From the NCBI RefSeq assembly GCF_007860135.1, contig NZ_SJPV01000005.1, positions 287,376 through 351,375 on the forward strand: a stretch of 64,000 nt of DNA. Direction: 5' to 3'. The notes beneath the pieces were generated by a model, which saw nothing but the letters and a program-made list of their open reading frames with translations, had not been told where the DNA came from and did no database searches. Position 1 is the stretch's first letter. Every line of letters begins with the position of its first letter. A program made the translations under genes and the position numbers. The stretch comes from Novipirellula artificiosorum (GTDB lineage: Bacteria > Planctomycetota > Planctomycetia > Pirellulales > Pirellulaceae). Positions 37,821 to 45,979 of the stretch are shown one piece after another.

Positions 37821-39089
37821 GTGACGCGTAGGCGACGACCGATCCCATGGGCATTGCTGCTGTTGGCGACGATTTCGTTGCTATGCCTGGCCTACATCTT
37901 TGGGCTCGCTTGGTTGCAAGCAAAACACTGGCCGATGGTCACTCCTGCCGATTTGTACATGACGCGGCTGGTCGATGTCACGATCTTCTTATGGTTGTTT
38001 TGGGTCGGATCATCGATTGGCAGTTTCTTGAACGTGGTAGCTTGGCGGATGCCCCGTGGCGAGAGCGTCAATGGCCGCTCGTACTGTCCGCGATGCAAGC
38101 ATCAACTGAAAGCTCGCGATAATTTCCCCGTTTTTGGCTGGCTGGCCCTACGTGGTCGATGTCGAACGTGCCGGTTGCCAATCTCACCGCGTTACCCGAT
38201 TGTGGAAGCAGCCGTCGGCATCTCGCTGACGTTGGTGGGTCTTGCTGAGATTTATCGACTGGGTCTTCCCTTCCAGTCCAGCCATGGGCATGGTGGCCCT
38301 CTCTGGACACCCTTGGTGAGCACCACCACGTTGGCGGTCCTGTTCTATCACACCCTCGCAATTTCGTTTTCCTGGGCGATGGGCTTGATTCGAATGGACC
38401 GACAACAGCTACCGCGCAAGTTGGCGATCACGTCGCTGGCGGTTCTCACGATCGGCATGCTTGCCTACCCCGCCGTGATGATCGTGCCCTGGCAAACGCG
38501 GGTGCCGGAATTCTGGCGTGGCGACGGTTTACGCGTCGATGCGCTGATGCGGATCTTGACGGCATTTGCTGCCGCGACGTTTTACGCACGAGCCCTTGGA
38601 AAAGGACTTTGCCGTGACGCTGATCTGAAACTTGACCCGCTCGGCCAATCGACCGCTCGGCTTTTTGATTTGATTGCCATTCTTTCGGTACCCGCGATCA
38701 TCGTCGGCTGGCAAGCGGTCGCGGGCGTCTTGATCGTTGCCTCGGTTCTTTCCATTCTGCTTCGTCCGATCTTGACGCTACCCACCGACATGCTGGGCCG
38801 TTTTGCGGTCGCGATACCGATCGCGTTGTCGCTGCATCTCGCGTTTTGGCGACAGCTCGACGGCCTCTGGTTCTGGCCGAGTTGTGATAGCTCGCCAGGG
38901 GTCATCTTGGTTGCCGGTGCTATCGTGCTCGTGAGCCCTGTCTGGCTGCGAGAGCCAGTTGCCAACGAACGAGGCGGTGCTGTCTTCAATCCGGATGGCG
39001 AGGGCGAAGTTGACAAAAGAACGCCTTCTTCTGATCCGGAAGGGAATAGCCAAAACCACAGCTCTGAAAAAACAATTCCGAAGAACTGA
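37821..39089 (+). CDS. A24-like prepilin peptidase with degenerate GxGD motif
   Basis: The 422-residue polytopic protein starts at the GTG at 37821, with CGGAG nine bases upstream; a GTG at 37779 is the alternative. The cytoplasmic N-terminal loop after the first helices is typical of prepilin peptidases: GSFLNVVAWRMPRGESV, then two zinc pairs, Cys89/Cys92 (CPRC) and Cys114/Cys117 (CRTC), flanking DNFPVFGWLALRGR. The first catalytic aspartate is probably Asp193 (RMDRQQLP). The second motif, normally GxGD followed by xKL, reads CRDADLKL with Asp266 and Asp268, so glycines are lost. It may process pseudopilins or have lost activity. Its last 104 bases overlap the convergent GNAT gene. Confidence 0.8.
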   Translation: MTRRRRPIPWALLLLATISLLCLAYIFGLAWLQAKHWPMVTPADLYMTRLVDVTIFLWLFWVGSSIGSFLNVVAWRMPRGESVNGRSYCPRCKHQLKARDNFPVFGWLALRGRCRTCRLPISPRYPIVEAAVGISLTLVGLAEIYRLGLPFQSSHGHGGPLWTPLVSTTTLAVLFYHTLAISFSWAMGLIRMDRQQLPRKLAITSLAVLTIGMLAYPAVMIVPWQTRVPEFWRGDGLRVDALMRILTAFAAATFYARALGKGLCRDADLKLDPLGQSTARLFDLIAILSVPAIIVGWQAVAGVLIVASVLSILLRPILTLPTDMLGRFAVAIPIALSLHLAFWRQLDGLWFWPSCDSSPGVILVAGAIVLVSPVWLREPVANERGGAVFNPDGEGEVDKRTPSSDPEGNSQNHSSEKTIPKN

Positions 39090-39456
39090 TTGCCATCACC
39101 TCCATGACCCCGAGGTCGCGGGCACGCTGGACGCAGTGTTCCACCAACGCTTTGCCAACGCCGACGTTGCGGTGATCGTGATGCACAGCCAACGAGACCA
39201 ATTCGGCAAGTTTCGCGCTGTAGATTTCGACGGCGGCGAAGCCAAGACAGCGTTCCTTGTCCGCTTCTTGCCTGACGGCCATAAAACCGTGCCGCGTCAA
39301 TTCAATCACCTCTGCTTCGGTTCGCGACAACAACGACCGTTCGGCCACGTAGGGACGTAGCAATGCATGGATCGCATCGGCATCACTGGGCAACGCTTGG
39401 CGAATGGTGAGCCCGTCTGGCAGCGGATGCGACGGCGTGAAAGAATCCTCTGTCAC
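38986..39456 (-). CDS. GNAT family N-acetyltransferase (ArgA-like)
   Basis: The 156-residue protein starts with GTG at 39456. It contains the acetyl-CoA loop RNVGVGKALVEHC (consensus Q/RxxGxG/A) and preceding strand LAELVSLAVHHDHR, the usual GNAT motif A. The C-terminal half ends with SSELFFQSCGFGYSLPDQKK, close to N-acetylglutamate synthase-type domains that act as single GNAT proteins in arginine synthesis. Substrate is not proven. It overlaps the convergent prepilin-peptidase gene by 104 bases, so both cannot change freely in the overlap. A 19-base tandem array begins 32 bases upstream. Confidence 0.85.
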   Translation of the reverse strand: MTEDSFTPSHPLPDGLTIRQALPSDADAIHALLRPYVAERSLLSRTEAEVIELTRHGFMAVRQEADKERCLGFAAVEIYSAKLAELVSLAVHHDHRNVGVGKALVEHCVQRARDLGVMEVMAISSSELFFQSCGFGYSLPDQKKAFFCQLRPRHPD

Positions 39457-39488
39457 TATCGGGTTTCCTGTTTTGCAGTCAGCGCTAG

Positions 39489-39620
39489 TTCAATCGCACT
39501 GGGCCAATTCAATCGCACTGGGCCAATTCAATCGCACTGGGCCAATTCAATCGCACTGGGCCAATTCAATCGCACTGGGCCAATTCAATCGCACTGGGCT
39601 AGTTCAATCGCACGGGACTG
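39489..39620 (-). repeat. 19-bp tandem repeat (six full units plus one partial) at the aroDE stop codon
   Basis: TTCAATCGCACTGGGCCAA recurs with an exact period of 19 at 39489, 39508, 39527, 39546, 39565 and 39584; a diverged partial copy starts at 39603. Read on the minus strand, the partial copy is the 3' end of the aroDE gene (VRLN), and the TAG stop at 39601-39599 falls inside the array. It therefore looks like serial duplication of the gene's end into the gap before the GNAT gene. Confidence 0.95.
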
Positions 39621-41089
39621 GTCGCTTCTTTGATGGTCTTTCGCATCAAGCGGGTAGGTGCGTCGCGACCGGTAAATAATTTGTATTGATAGGCCAATCG
39701 GCGGACAAACATATCGACACCGGTGATGATGCGACATCCCTGCTTCCGCGCGTATTTGATCAGCAAGGTGCTCTCCGGATTATAAACGGCATCGAACACC
39801 ACCATGAATTGGTTGAGCTGGGCGGCATCAAACGGGGATCGATCCACGTCGGGGTGCATGCCCATCGGCGTTGCGTTAACCAAAAGGTTCACCTTGGGGT
39901 CATGCCGTTCAGCCCATTCAACACAGCGGCAGCCAATCTCCGATGCGAGTAGTTGTGATTTTTCCATCGTGCGTGACGCAATGGTCACATCCGCACCGCG
40001 TTGGCGAAGTCCCCAAGCCACGGCTCGCGCAACCCCACCGGCACCGAGAATCATCACCGCGACCCCCTGCATGGGCTTTTCGATACCCTTCTTCAAATTG
40101 AACGTCTCCGAAATACAGTCCATTGCAGCTCGGTAGTCGGTGTTGTAACCGAGATTGTCCTTGCCCTGGAAGATCAGCGTGTTGACGGCCCCGATCCCGC
40201 TCGCACTCGATTCCGCTTGGGTGCAGTAGTCCACAACGTTTTCCATGTGGGGCGTGTCAACGCTGACTCCGCTGATGCCAAGCTCGCGAGCGGCCTGCAT
40301 GAATTTGTGTAAATCATCTCGCGGCACACGAAATGGCAAGTAACGGGCATTCAAGCCTTGTTCGTAGAACGCGGTGTTCTGCACCAAATGGGCGTGGCTG
40401 TTCGCAACGGGGTCTGCGATCACACCAAACAACTCGGTGTCTTGGTTGATTTCCTTGTAGCGATACAGCTCCATCATCTCTTTCCAGTTCAACTGGCCAG
40501 GCGCCAATTTCTTGTCGACGGAGTAGGTCGCGTAGGTGAACGGCGATCCAACCCGTTCGCCTAGAATTCGCGTCACCATCCCGATCTCGCCCATACAAAT
40601 GCCGATCGTCGGGCGACGAGCGTTTTTGACCATGTTCAGCATACGGAGGTTGTCCGAGAACGTTGTCGCCATCGTCGCAAGCTTGACAATGTCGGCGTCC
40701 TCTTCGGCCATCGCATCCGCAATCTGTTCGATTTCGTCGGGCGTGTCCGAAAATTTGTGGTAACTGATGACCCGTTTGGTGTTGCCATAGCGTGGGATTT
40801 GAGAGGCCACATCGGCTTCGATATCGACGTATTCGACACCGGCGGCGATCGCGCTGCGCAGCAGCATCATCCGTTCCTGTTCGCTCTTCATCCATCGGCC
40901 GCCGTCTTCGCGGCGTCGACAAGTGACCACGACGGGCCCGGGACGATTCTCGATCAATCGCTTCAAATTGACCGCGCGGCCGATAAAATCGAGCCTCAAC
41001 TCGACGAGTTCGGCCCCCTGTTCGACAAGGTATTTATGTTCGGCGATCATCCGGGTATGACGAGCGCGGCCAAGGCTAACACAGATCAT
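39599..41089 (-). CDS. aroDE: bifunctional type I dehydroquinate dehydratase / shikimate dehydrogenase-like fusion
   Basis: The 496-residue protein joins AroD and AroE of the shikimate pathway. The AroD half (1-215) is intact: ELRLD at 30-34, the catalytic His111 (SYHKF), the Schiff-base Lys136 (DADIVKLA) and APGQ at 196-199. The AroE half (220-496) has the NADP fold (LGAGGVARAVAWGL, ASRTMEKS) and the catalytic-type Asp318 (YNTDY). The shikimate pocket is altered: the usual SxS is S231-H-A233, and the catalytic lysine of the TxPxK motif is Met282 (DTPHMEN). So dehydratase activity is likely, while dehydrogenase activity is doubtful. The gene ends inside a 19-base tandem array. Confidence 0.88.
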   Translation of the reverse strand: MICVSLGRARHTRMIAEHKYLVEQGAELVELRLDFIGRAVNLKRLIENRPGPVVVTCRRREDGGRWMKSEQERMMLLRSAIAAGVEYVDIEADVASQIPRYGNTKRVISYHKFSDTPDEIEQIADAMAEEDADIVKLATMATTFSDNLRMLNMVKNARRPTIGICMGEIGMVTRILGERVGSPFTYATYSVDKKLAPGQLNWKEMMELYRYKEINQDTELFGVIADPVANSHAHLVQNTAFYEQGLNARYLPFRVPRDDLHKFMQAARELGISGVSVDTPHMENVVDYCTQAESSASGIGAVNTLIFQGKDNLGYNTDYRAAMDCISETFNLKKGIEKPMQGVAVMILGAGGVARAVAWGLRQRGADVTIASRTMEKSQLLASEIGCRCVEWAERHDPKVNLLVNATPMGMHPDVDRSPFDAAQLNQFMVVFDAVYNPESTLLIKYARKQGCRIITGVDMFVRRLAYQYKLFTGRDAPTRLMRKTIKEATSPVRLN

Positions 41090-41382
41090 GGAAAAGAAAC
41101 AATATCCGAAGAAAAATGGTTCAACAAATTCAAGTTGTGCAATTAAGAGCAGGTGCGGTGAGATTCCAAAGGCTCTGCACCCGCATCGGTGCCATCCCTT
41201 TGACGATTCACGTACAATGGCGCTGCAAACCGTGGTCCTGCGAAGGCCGGGCCACGGAGATGCCTATAATCGCCGGAAACCGTGCCGCTGACTAGCCTAT
41301 CCTAGACGCTCACCGCGCAATAACTATGACCCAGCGGCGCAAGGAAGCAAGAATTCGTCCCATCACCGATTGAGGATCGACT
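41090..41382. other. divergent intergenic region between aroDE and PQQ-propeller gene
   Basis: No credible gene is present. Promoters for both flanking genes should lie here. GAGGA near 41372 serves as ribosome site for the TTG start at 41383. No palindrome or riboswitch was recognised. Confidence 0.35.
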
Positions 41383-42621
41383 TTGAATCGTTTTGCTTTG
41401 AACCGTGACCCCGTAAAGCCGGCTGCATTTTGCCAGCGGCCAGGGTCAAAATTTGCAATAAAATGCCTCGCTTTCAACGCGTCTTGGGGGTGCTCCCTGC
41501 TTCTAAGTGTGTTGTTGTTTGACCACACCCTCGTGCCGTCGACCGCCGTCGCTGCGGAGGAATCCGAAACGCCCTCGCCTCAAGCGGATTGGGCGTTGCC
41601 ACGGTTCGATCCCCAATCGACGGGGGCAACACCCCAAAACGTCGCATCCAATTTGGCTGTCAAATGGGAGTTCCAAGCGGATGAGGCCATTGAAGCGACC
41701 CCCATTGTGGTGGGCAAGCTTGTTTTTGTCGCGGATGTGATGGGCAAGCTCTACGCAATCGACCGCAAAACGGGCCAGCAAGCGTGGAGCCACGATTTTG
41801 AGACCGGTTTTCTGGCCGCTCCCGCCGTCGCGGGGTCCCGATTGGTGATCGGAGACGTCGATGGCAACGTGTACGCCATCGATTCGGAGTCCGGAAAGGT
41901 GCTTTGGCAGCAAACGACCGAGGGTGAGATTAGTGGCTCAGCGGCATTTTTCGAGGAAAATGTGCTGGTGACCAGCCAAGATGGCAACCTGTATTGTTTC
42001 CGAGCCGCCGATGGGTCGCCGCAGTGGACCTACCAGACCGACGACCAGGTCCGCTGCAGCCCGACGATTGCTGGTAATCGAACCTTCCTCGGAGGTTGTG
42101 ATGGTCAATTGCACGTGGTCGATCTGAGGTCGGGCCAATCAGCGGGCGATCCCGTCTCACTCGGAGGGCCGACCGGCAGCACACCCGCCGTGGCGGGCGA
42201 AATGGCCTTCCTACCCATCATGGACGGCGCCGTGCTGGCATTGAATTGGAAATTGGGAACCGAATTGTGGCGATACGTGGACGAAGATCGCCCCCAAGAG
42301 TACCGTGGCAGCGCCGCGATCGGTGGCGAGACCTTGGTCGTCGCCAGCCAGAATAAGCAGGTGGACGCGATCTCGGTGAAGACCGGGCAACGCAAATGGC
42401 GTTACACTTTGAAGCGACGAGCCGATGCCTCGCCCGTTCTTTCCGCAGACGATGTTTGGATCGCTTCGACCGATGGCCGGCTGATTCGGTTGTCGCTTGA
42501 AACCGGAAAGGAGCGATGGAGCTACGAGATCCGTGGTGCCTTCATCGCGCCGCCCGCGATCGCGGGTGGCGAATTGTTCATCGCCGACGATAATGGTGTG
42601 GTCCGCTGTTTCGGTCCCTAA
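41383..42621 (+). CDS. exported PQQ-like beta-propeller repeat protein
   Basis: The 412-residue protein probably starts at the TTG at 41383, with GAGGA upstream, since no in-frame ATG precedes the signal region. The hydrophobic leader is CSLLLSVLLFDHTLVPSTAVA. The mature part holds propeller blades: GKLYAIDRKTGQQAWSHDF, GNVYAIDSESGKVLWQQTT, GNLYCFRAADGSPQWTY, GQLHVVDLRSGQSAGDP and DAISVKTGQRKWRYTL, at least seven of the usual eight. It is more BamB-like than the propeller at 7599, lacking the WPQWRG start. BamB helps outer-membrane protein assembly, but this role is unproven here. The radical SAM gene begins 30 bases downstream. Confidence 0.87.
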   Translation: MNRFALNRDPVKPAAFCQRPGSKFAIKCLAFNASWGCSLLLSVLLFDHTLVPSTAVAAEESETPSPQADWALPRFDPQSTGATPQNVASNLAVKWEFQADEAIEATPIVVGKLVFVADVMGKLYAIDRKTGQQAWSHDFETGFLAAPAVAGSRLVIGDVDGNVYAIDSESGKVLWQQTTEGEISGSAAFFEENVLVTSQDGNLYCFRAADGSPQWTYQTDDQVRCSPTIAGNRTFLGGCDGQLHVVDLRSGQSAGDPVSLGGPTGSTPAVAGEMAFLPIMDGAVLALNWKLGTELWRYVDEDRPQEYRGSAAIGGETLVVASQNKQVDAISVKTGQRKWRYTLKRRADASPVLSADDVWIASTDGRLIRLSLETGKERWSYEIRGAFIAPPAIAGGELFIADDNGVVRCFGP

Positions 42622-42651
42622 TCCCCCTCCTTTCAATCCCCAACGATTTCT

Positions 42652-43968
42652 ATGTCATCGGCCGCAAGCGATAAAAAGACGAACGTCGGCAGCTACTTCA
42701 TTTCGAATTACCCACCCTACAGCCAATGGACTCGCGACGAGTTGCCCGCTGTGCGTGAAGCACTTCAAAGTGCTCCCAAAGAGAACACGCCCCTTGGGCT
42801 TTATCTGCACATTCCGTTTTGCCGCAAACGATGCAAGTTTTGCTATTTCAAAGTGTTCACGGATGTGAATTCGGCAGAAGTGCAACGCTATGTCGATGCG
42901 TTGTGCAGCGAAATTTCGATGGTCAGCCGCCTTGCGGTGATGGGAGAACGCCCCTTTCGATTTGTCTACTTTGGAGGAGGGACCCCCAGTTTCTTGTCGC
43001 CAAAGCAATTGACCAAATTGGCCGATCGGTTGCGAGAACACATCACCTGGGACGGAGCGGAGGAAGTGACGTTCGAGTGTGAGCCTGGAACACTCAGCGA
43101 AACCAAGGTCAAGACGCTCCGTCATGAACTCGGCGTCACGCGGATCAGCTTAGGCATCGAAAACTTCTCCGATCAATTGCTCGAAGAAAACGGGCGAGCT
43201 CACTTAAGCAAACAAGTGTTTGCCGCCTGGGAATGGATCGCAGCCGCGGATTTCCCAAACGTGAACATCGACTTGATCTCGGGGATGGTTGGCGAAACGT
43301 GGGACAATTGGAAAGAGAACGTGCGCCGCACGCTCGAATTGTCGCCCGAAAGTGTCACGATCTACCAAATGGAGTTGCCATTCAACACCGTCTACAGCAA
43401 AGACATGCTGGGGAACCAAGTCGAAAGCCCCGTGGCCGATTGGGACACCAAACGGGCTTGGGTCGATTACGCGTTCAGCGAAATGATCCGTGCCGGTTAC
43501 AGCGTCAGCAGCGCCTACACGGTGGTCAAGGATCCCAACAAAGTCAATTTTTCGTACCGCGATAATCTTTGGCAGGGAGCCGATCTCTTGGCAACCGGGA
43601 TCGCCAGCTTCGGTCACGCTAACGGCGTGCATTATCAAAACGTCGCTGAACTCGAAGCTTATTTGTCGACCATTGAATCGGGGGAATTGCCCCTAGGACG
43701 CGGGTTCGTGCCAACGCAGCATCAACAACTGGTACGGGAGATGATCTTGCTGCTCAAACGCGGGCATCTCGCAATCGACTATTTTCAAAACAAGTTCGGC
43801 GTCAACATTCTCGATCATTGGCGCAGCCAATGGAACGGCTACGTTGATGAGGGCCTCGTCTTGATCGATGGCGATACGATTCAATTGACCCGTGATGGAC
43901 TCCTTCGCGCCGACGGCATGCTACCCGCATTCTTCGAACCGGAACATCAAGGGGTTCGCTACACGTGA
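42652..43968 (+). CDS. HemW/HemN-like radical SAM protein
   Basis: The 438-residue protein has the radical SAM cluster Cys57, Cys61, Cys64 (FCRKRCKFCYF), followed by FGGGTPSFLSPKQL and the GIENFSDQLLEENGR segment of coproporphyrinogen oxidase-like enzymes. A C-terminal winged-helix-like part (ILDHWRSQWNGYVDEGLVLI) ends the protein, as in HemN/HemW. HemN-type oxidases decarboxylate coproporphyrinogen; HemW delivers haem; other relatives modify unrelated substrates. The next gene, a GcvH-like lipoyl protein, overlaps the stop codon by four bases (GTGA), so the two are translationally coupled. A role on the lipoyl protein or its cargo is an inference. Confidence 0.85.
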   Translation: MSSAASDKKTNVGSYFISNYPPYSQWTRDELPAVREALQSAPKENTPLGLYLHIPFCRKRCKFCYFKVFTDVNSAEVQRYVDALCSEISMVSRLAVMGERPFRFVYFGGGTPSFLSPKQLTKLADRLREHITWDGAEEVTFECEPGTLSETKVKTLRHELGVTRISLGIENFSDQLLEENGRAHLSKQVFAAWEWIAAADFPNVNIDLISGMVGETWDNWKENVRRTLELSPESVTIYQMELPFNTVYSKDMLGNQVESPVADWDTKRAWVDYAFSEMIRAGYSVSSAYTVVKDPNKVNFSYRDNLWQGADLLATGIASFGHANGVHYQNVAELEAYLSTIESGELPLGRGFVPTQHQQLVREMILLLKRGHLAIDYFQNKFGVNILDHWRSQWNGYVDEGLVLIDGDTIQLTRDGLLRADGMLPAFFEPEHQGVRYT

Positions 43969-44459
43969 GTGCCAACGGCGCCAACTTGGGGGACCAGGAT
44001 TGCGAAACCTTCTCGTTTGCAATGGGAGAGCACTTGGCGGTCTTTCCCCTCGATTGTCATTACGCGACCAACCACATGTGGGCGATGCAGCGGGACGCCG
44101 GCCGTTGGCGATTCGGGTTGACGGCCTATGCCGTACGACTGCTTCAGGATGTCTACTTCCTGGACTGGGTGATTGAACCTCCGGCAGCTGTCAAACCCCA
44201 CATGTCGATCGGATCGATCGAGAGCAAGAAGGCCGAGAGCGGCCTGTATTCGCCGATCGCCGGCGAGCTTGCCGCGATCAATGACGACGTTTTGATGGAT
44301 CCATCGCTCATCAATGCCGAGCCATACGGGCAAGGCTGGCTGATTGAAATCGAGTCCACGTCGACCGATTCTCTGCTCAACCCGACCGCTTATCAGCAGC
44401 ATTTGACCGACGCTTGGCAGGTGGCACAACGAACCATTAAGGGACAGGCAAACTTGTGA
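43965..44459 (+). CDS. GcvH-like lipoyl-domain protein
   Basis: The 164-residue protein starts at the GTG at 43965 inside the stop of the radical SAM gene. Residues about 30-137 match the H-protein fold of the glycine cleavage system: HYATNHMWAMQRDAGRWRFG, LTAYAVRLLQDVYFLDWV, IGSIESKKAESGLYSPIAGE and INAEPYGQGWLIEI. Lys89 of ESKKA is in the lipoylation position. N- and C-terminal extensions of about 30 residues are not part of the usual H protein. No GcvT, GcvP or lipoyl ligase gene lies nearby, so a carrier for something other than glycine is possible. It is followed by the convergent phosphofructokinase after 50 bases. Confidence 0.85.
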   Translation: MSANGANLGDQDCETFSFAMGEHLAVFPLDCHYATNHMWAMQRDAGRWRFGLTAYAVRLLQDVYFLDWVIEPPAAVKPHMSIGSIESKKAESGLYSPIAGELAAINDDVLMDPSLINAEPYGQGWLIEIESTSTDSLLNPTAYQQHLTDAWQVAQRTIKGQANL

Positions 44460-44509
44460 TGCCGATCCCACAGCGGTTTGCGTCGGCAGCGGGCCAACGG
44501 TCCGGGCAA

Positions 44510-45631
44510 TCAAGACCTGCCCAAACAAACTCCGGTTAACTCTGCGGTTCGAACCCAGGGGTGATCCTCCGTAACGAGTTTCTTTTGGCCAGCAATTTCG
44601 GAAAGGGAAACGGCTTCGCTGCCATCCCCTCGGGCTGCGACCATCACTCCGAACGTTCCATTGTGGAGTAGCTCCGCACAGGCCGTCCCTAACCGAGTCG
44701 CCAAGATGCGGTCCGCGGCCGAAGGAGTACCACCACGCTGCAAATGGCCGAGGATTGTCAATCGCGATTCGATGCCGGTCAACTCTTCAAGCTGCTTCGT
44801 CAGCTTCAGCGTATTGCCAACGTGGTTTTCGTGGAACTCGGCAAGCTGAGCCGATGCTTCCTTGCGTTCTTTTTTCGAATCCGCATCCTTTTTTTGCAAA
44901 GCCAATTTCTCGATCGTTTTCGCTTCCTTGTCGGTCATTGCACCTTCCGCGACGGCAACAATGCTGAACCGCCGGCCTCGACGAGCTCGTTCACGAATGG
45001 CAGCTGCCACCGCTTCGACGGAATAGGGAATTTCGGGAATCAAAATCGCATCCGCACCACCAGCAATTCCCGCTCCGAGCGCTAACCAACCCGCCCGATG
45101 CCCCATGGTTTCCACCACAATGATCCGGTGATGGCTCGTTGCGGTGGAATGCAAGCGGTCAATCGCTTCGGTCGCGATCTGCAGCGCCGTGTCAAAACCG
45201 AAGGAGGTATCGGTTCCAAAAATATCATTGTCGATTGTTTTCGGTAGCGTGATGACGTTGAGCCCTGCTTCGGCCATTCGCATCGCGTTCTTTTGAGTCC
45301 CACCACCTCCGATGCAAACCAATGCATCGAGAGCATGTTTCTTGTAGGTGTCGACCGCCGCCGCGGTCATGTCCTCGGTGCGATCCCCAATCGGCATTTT
45401 GTGCGGTTTGTCGCGACTGGTGCCAAGGATGGTGCCTCCGTCGGTCAAAATCCCCGCTAATTGTTCGCCACCGACTCGCAAGATACGGTCTTGCGTCAAG
45501 CCGCGAAAACCGTCACGAAAGCCGATTACGGACATCTCGAATTCTTCGATCGCAGCCTTGCCAACGCCACGAATGGCCGCATTCAGTCCGGGGCAATCGC
45601 CGCCGCTCGTCAGTATTCCGATGGATTTCAT
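44510..45631 (-). CDS. pfkA: 6-phosphofructokinase, hybrid ATP/PPi-type active site
   Basis: The 373-residue enzyme phosphorylates fructose 6-phosphate. It has GILTSGGDCPGLNAAIRG at the N-terminus, PKTIDNDIFGT with catalytic Asp134, and ETMGHRAGWLAL. Where bacterial ATP-PFK has GGDGS, it has GGGGT (Gly110 in place of the Mg-binding Asp), and Lys131 replaces the Gly usual in ATP enzymes. Lys here is the PPi-type residue, while Gly111 is ATP-type. Such mixed sites occur in groups that mostly use ATP, so the donor is uncertain. A loop of about 20 residues rich in Lys/Glu (QKKDADSKKERKEAS) is inserted before the HVGNTLKLTKQL segment. Confidence 0.92.
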   Translation of the reverse strand: MKSIGILTSGGDCPGLNAAIRGVGKAAIEEFEMSVIGFRDGFRGLTQDRILRVGGEQLAGILTDGGTILGTSRDKPHKMPIGDRTEDMTAAAVDTYKKHALDALVCIGGGGTQKNAMRMAEAGLNVITLPKTIDNDIFGTDTSFGFDTALQIATEAIDRLHSTATSHHRIIVVETMGHRAGWLALGAGIAGGADAILIPEIPYSVEAVAAAIRERARRGRRFSIVAVAEGAMTDKEAKTIEKLALQKKDADSKKERKEASAQLAEFHENHVGNTLKLTKQLEELTGIESRLTILGHLQRGGTPSAADRILATRLGTACAELLHNGTFGVMVAARGDGSEAVSLSEIAGQKKLVTEDHPWVRTAELTGVCLGRS

Positions 45632-45979
45632 TGTGTCGTCCTGTTTTCATGGAACCGCAAAATCGAGATTTGGCGGGATTCTACCAGATGAAACGACGCC
45701 CAGGGACGTCAAACAAATGACTGACGGATTTGTGGTCTCTTTCATGCCGCAGGCCTATCAGCCATTAGCCCTGGATCGCGGATAGCGCATCCGGGGTTGG
45801 ACGTGCAAACCGGCCTCCGACCCCGAAGGAGACTGCTGAATGAGTCCGAAATCCGGCTTTGATATCACTCCGTGCAGTGCGAGCGTGACCTACGGCTAAT
45901 GGCTTGAAATCCCTGCCGGGATAGAGAACGACCTGTGTCGAGCTGACAAGCTTATGCGTTGGGTTACGAATAATCCGGG
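45632..45979. other. intergenic stretch with long-range inverted repeat
   Basis: No credible gene lies between the phosphofructokinase start and the AAA+ gene end. AGCCATTAGCC (45760-45770) and GGCTAATGGCT (45894-45904) are exact reverse complements of 11 bases, 123 bases apart. Between them CCGG-containing shorter inverted segments around 45771-45800 suggest a structured RNA or a REP-like repeat. It would lie downstream of the AAA+ operon and could end its transcript. Confidence 0.45.

Noticed and set aside
39489..39620. CRISPR array
   Set aside because: Units are directly adjacent with no spacers, and no cas genes are nearby.
39367..39679. Repetitive peptide frames (QSHWANSIALGQFNRTG-like) over the 19-bp array
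   Set aside because: They only reflect reading the tandem DNA repeat in other frames.
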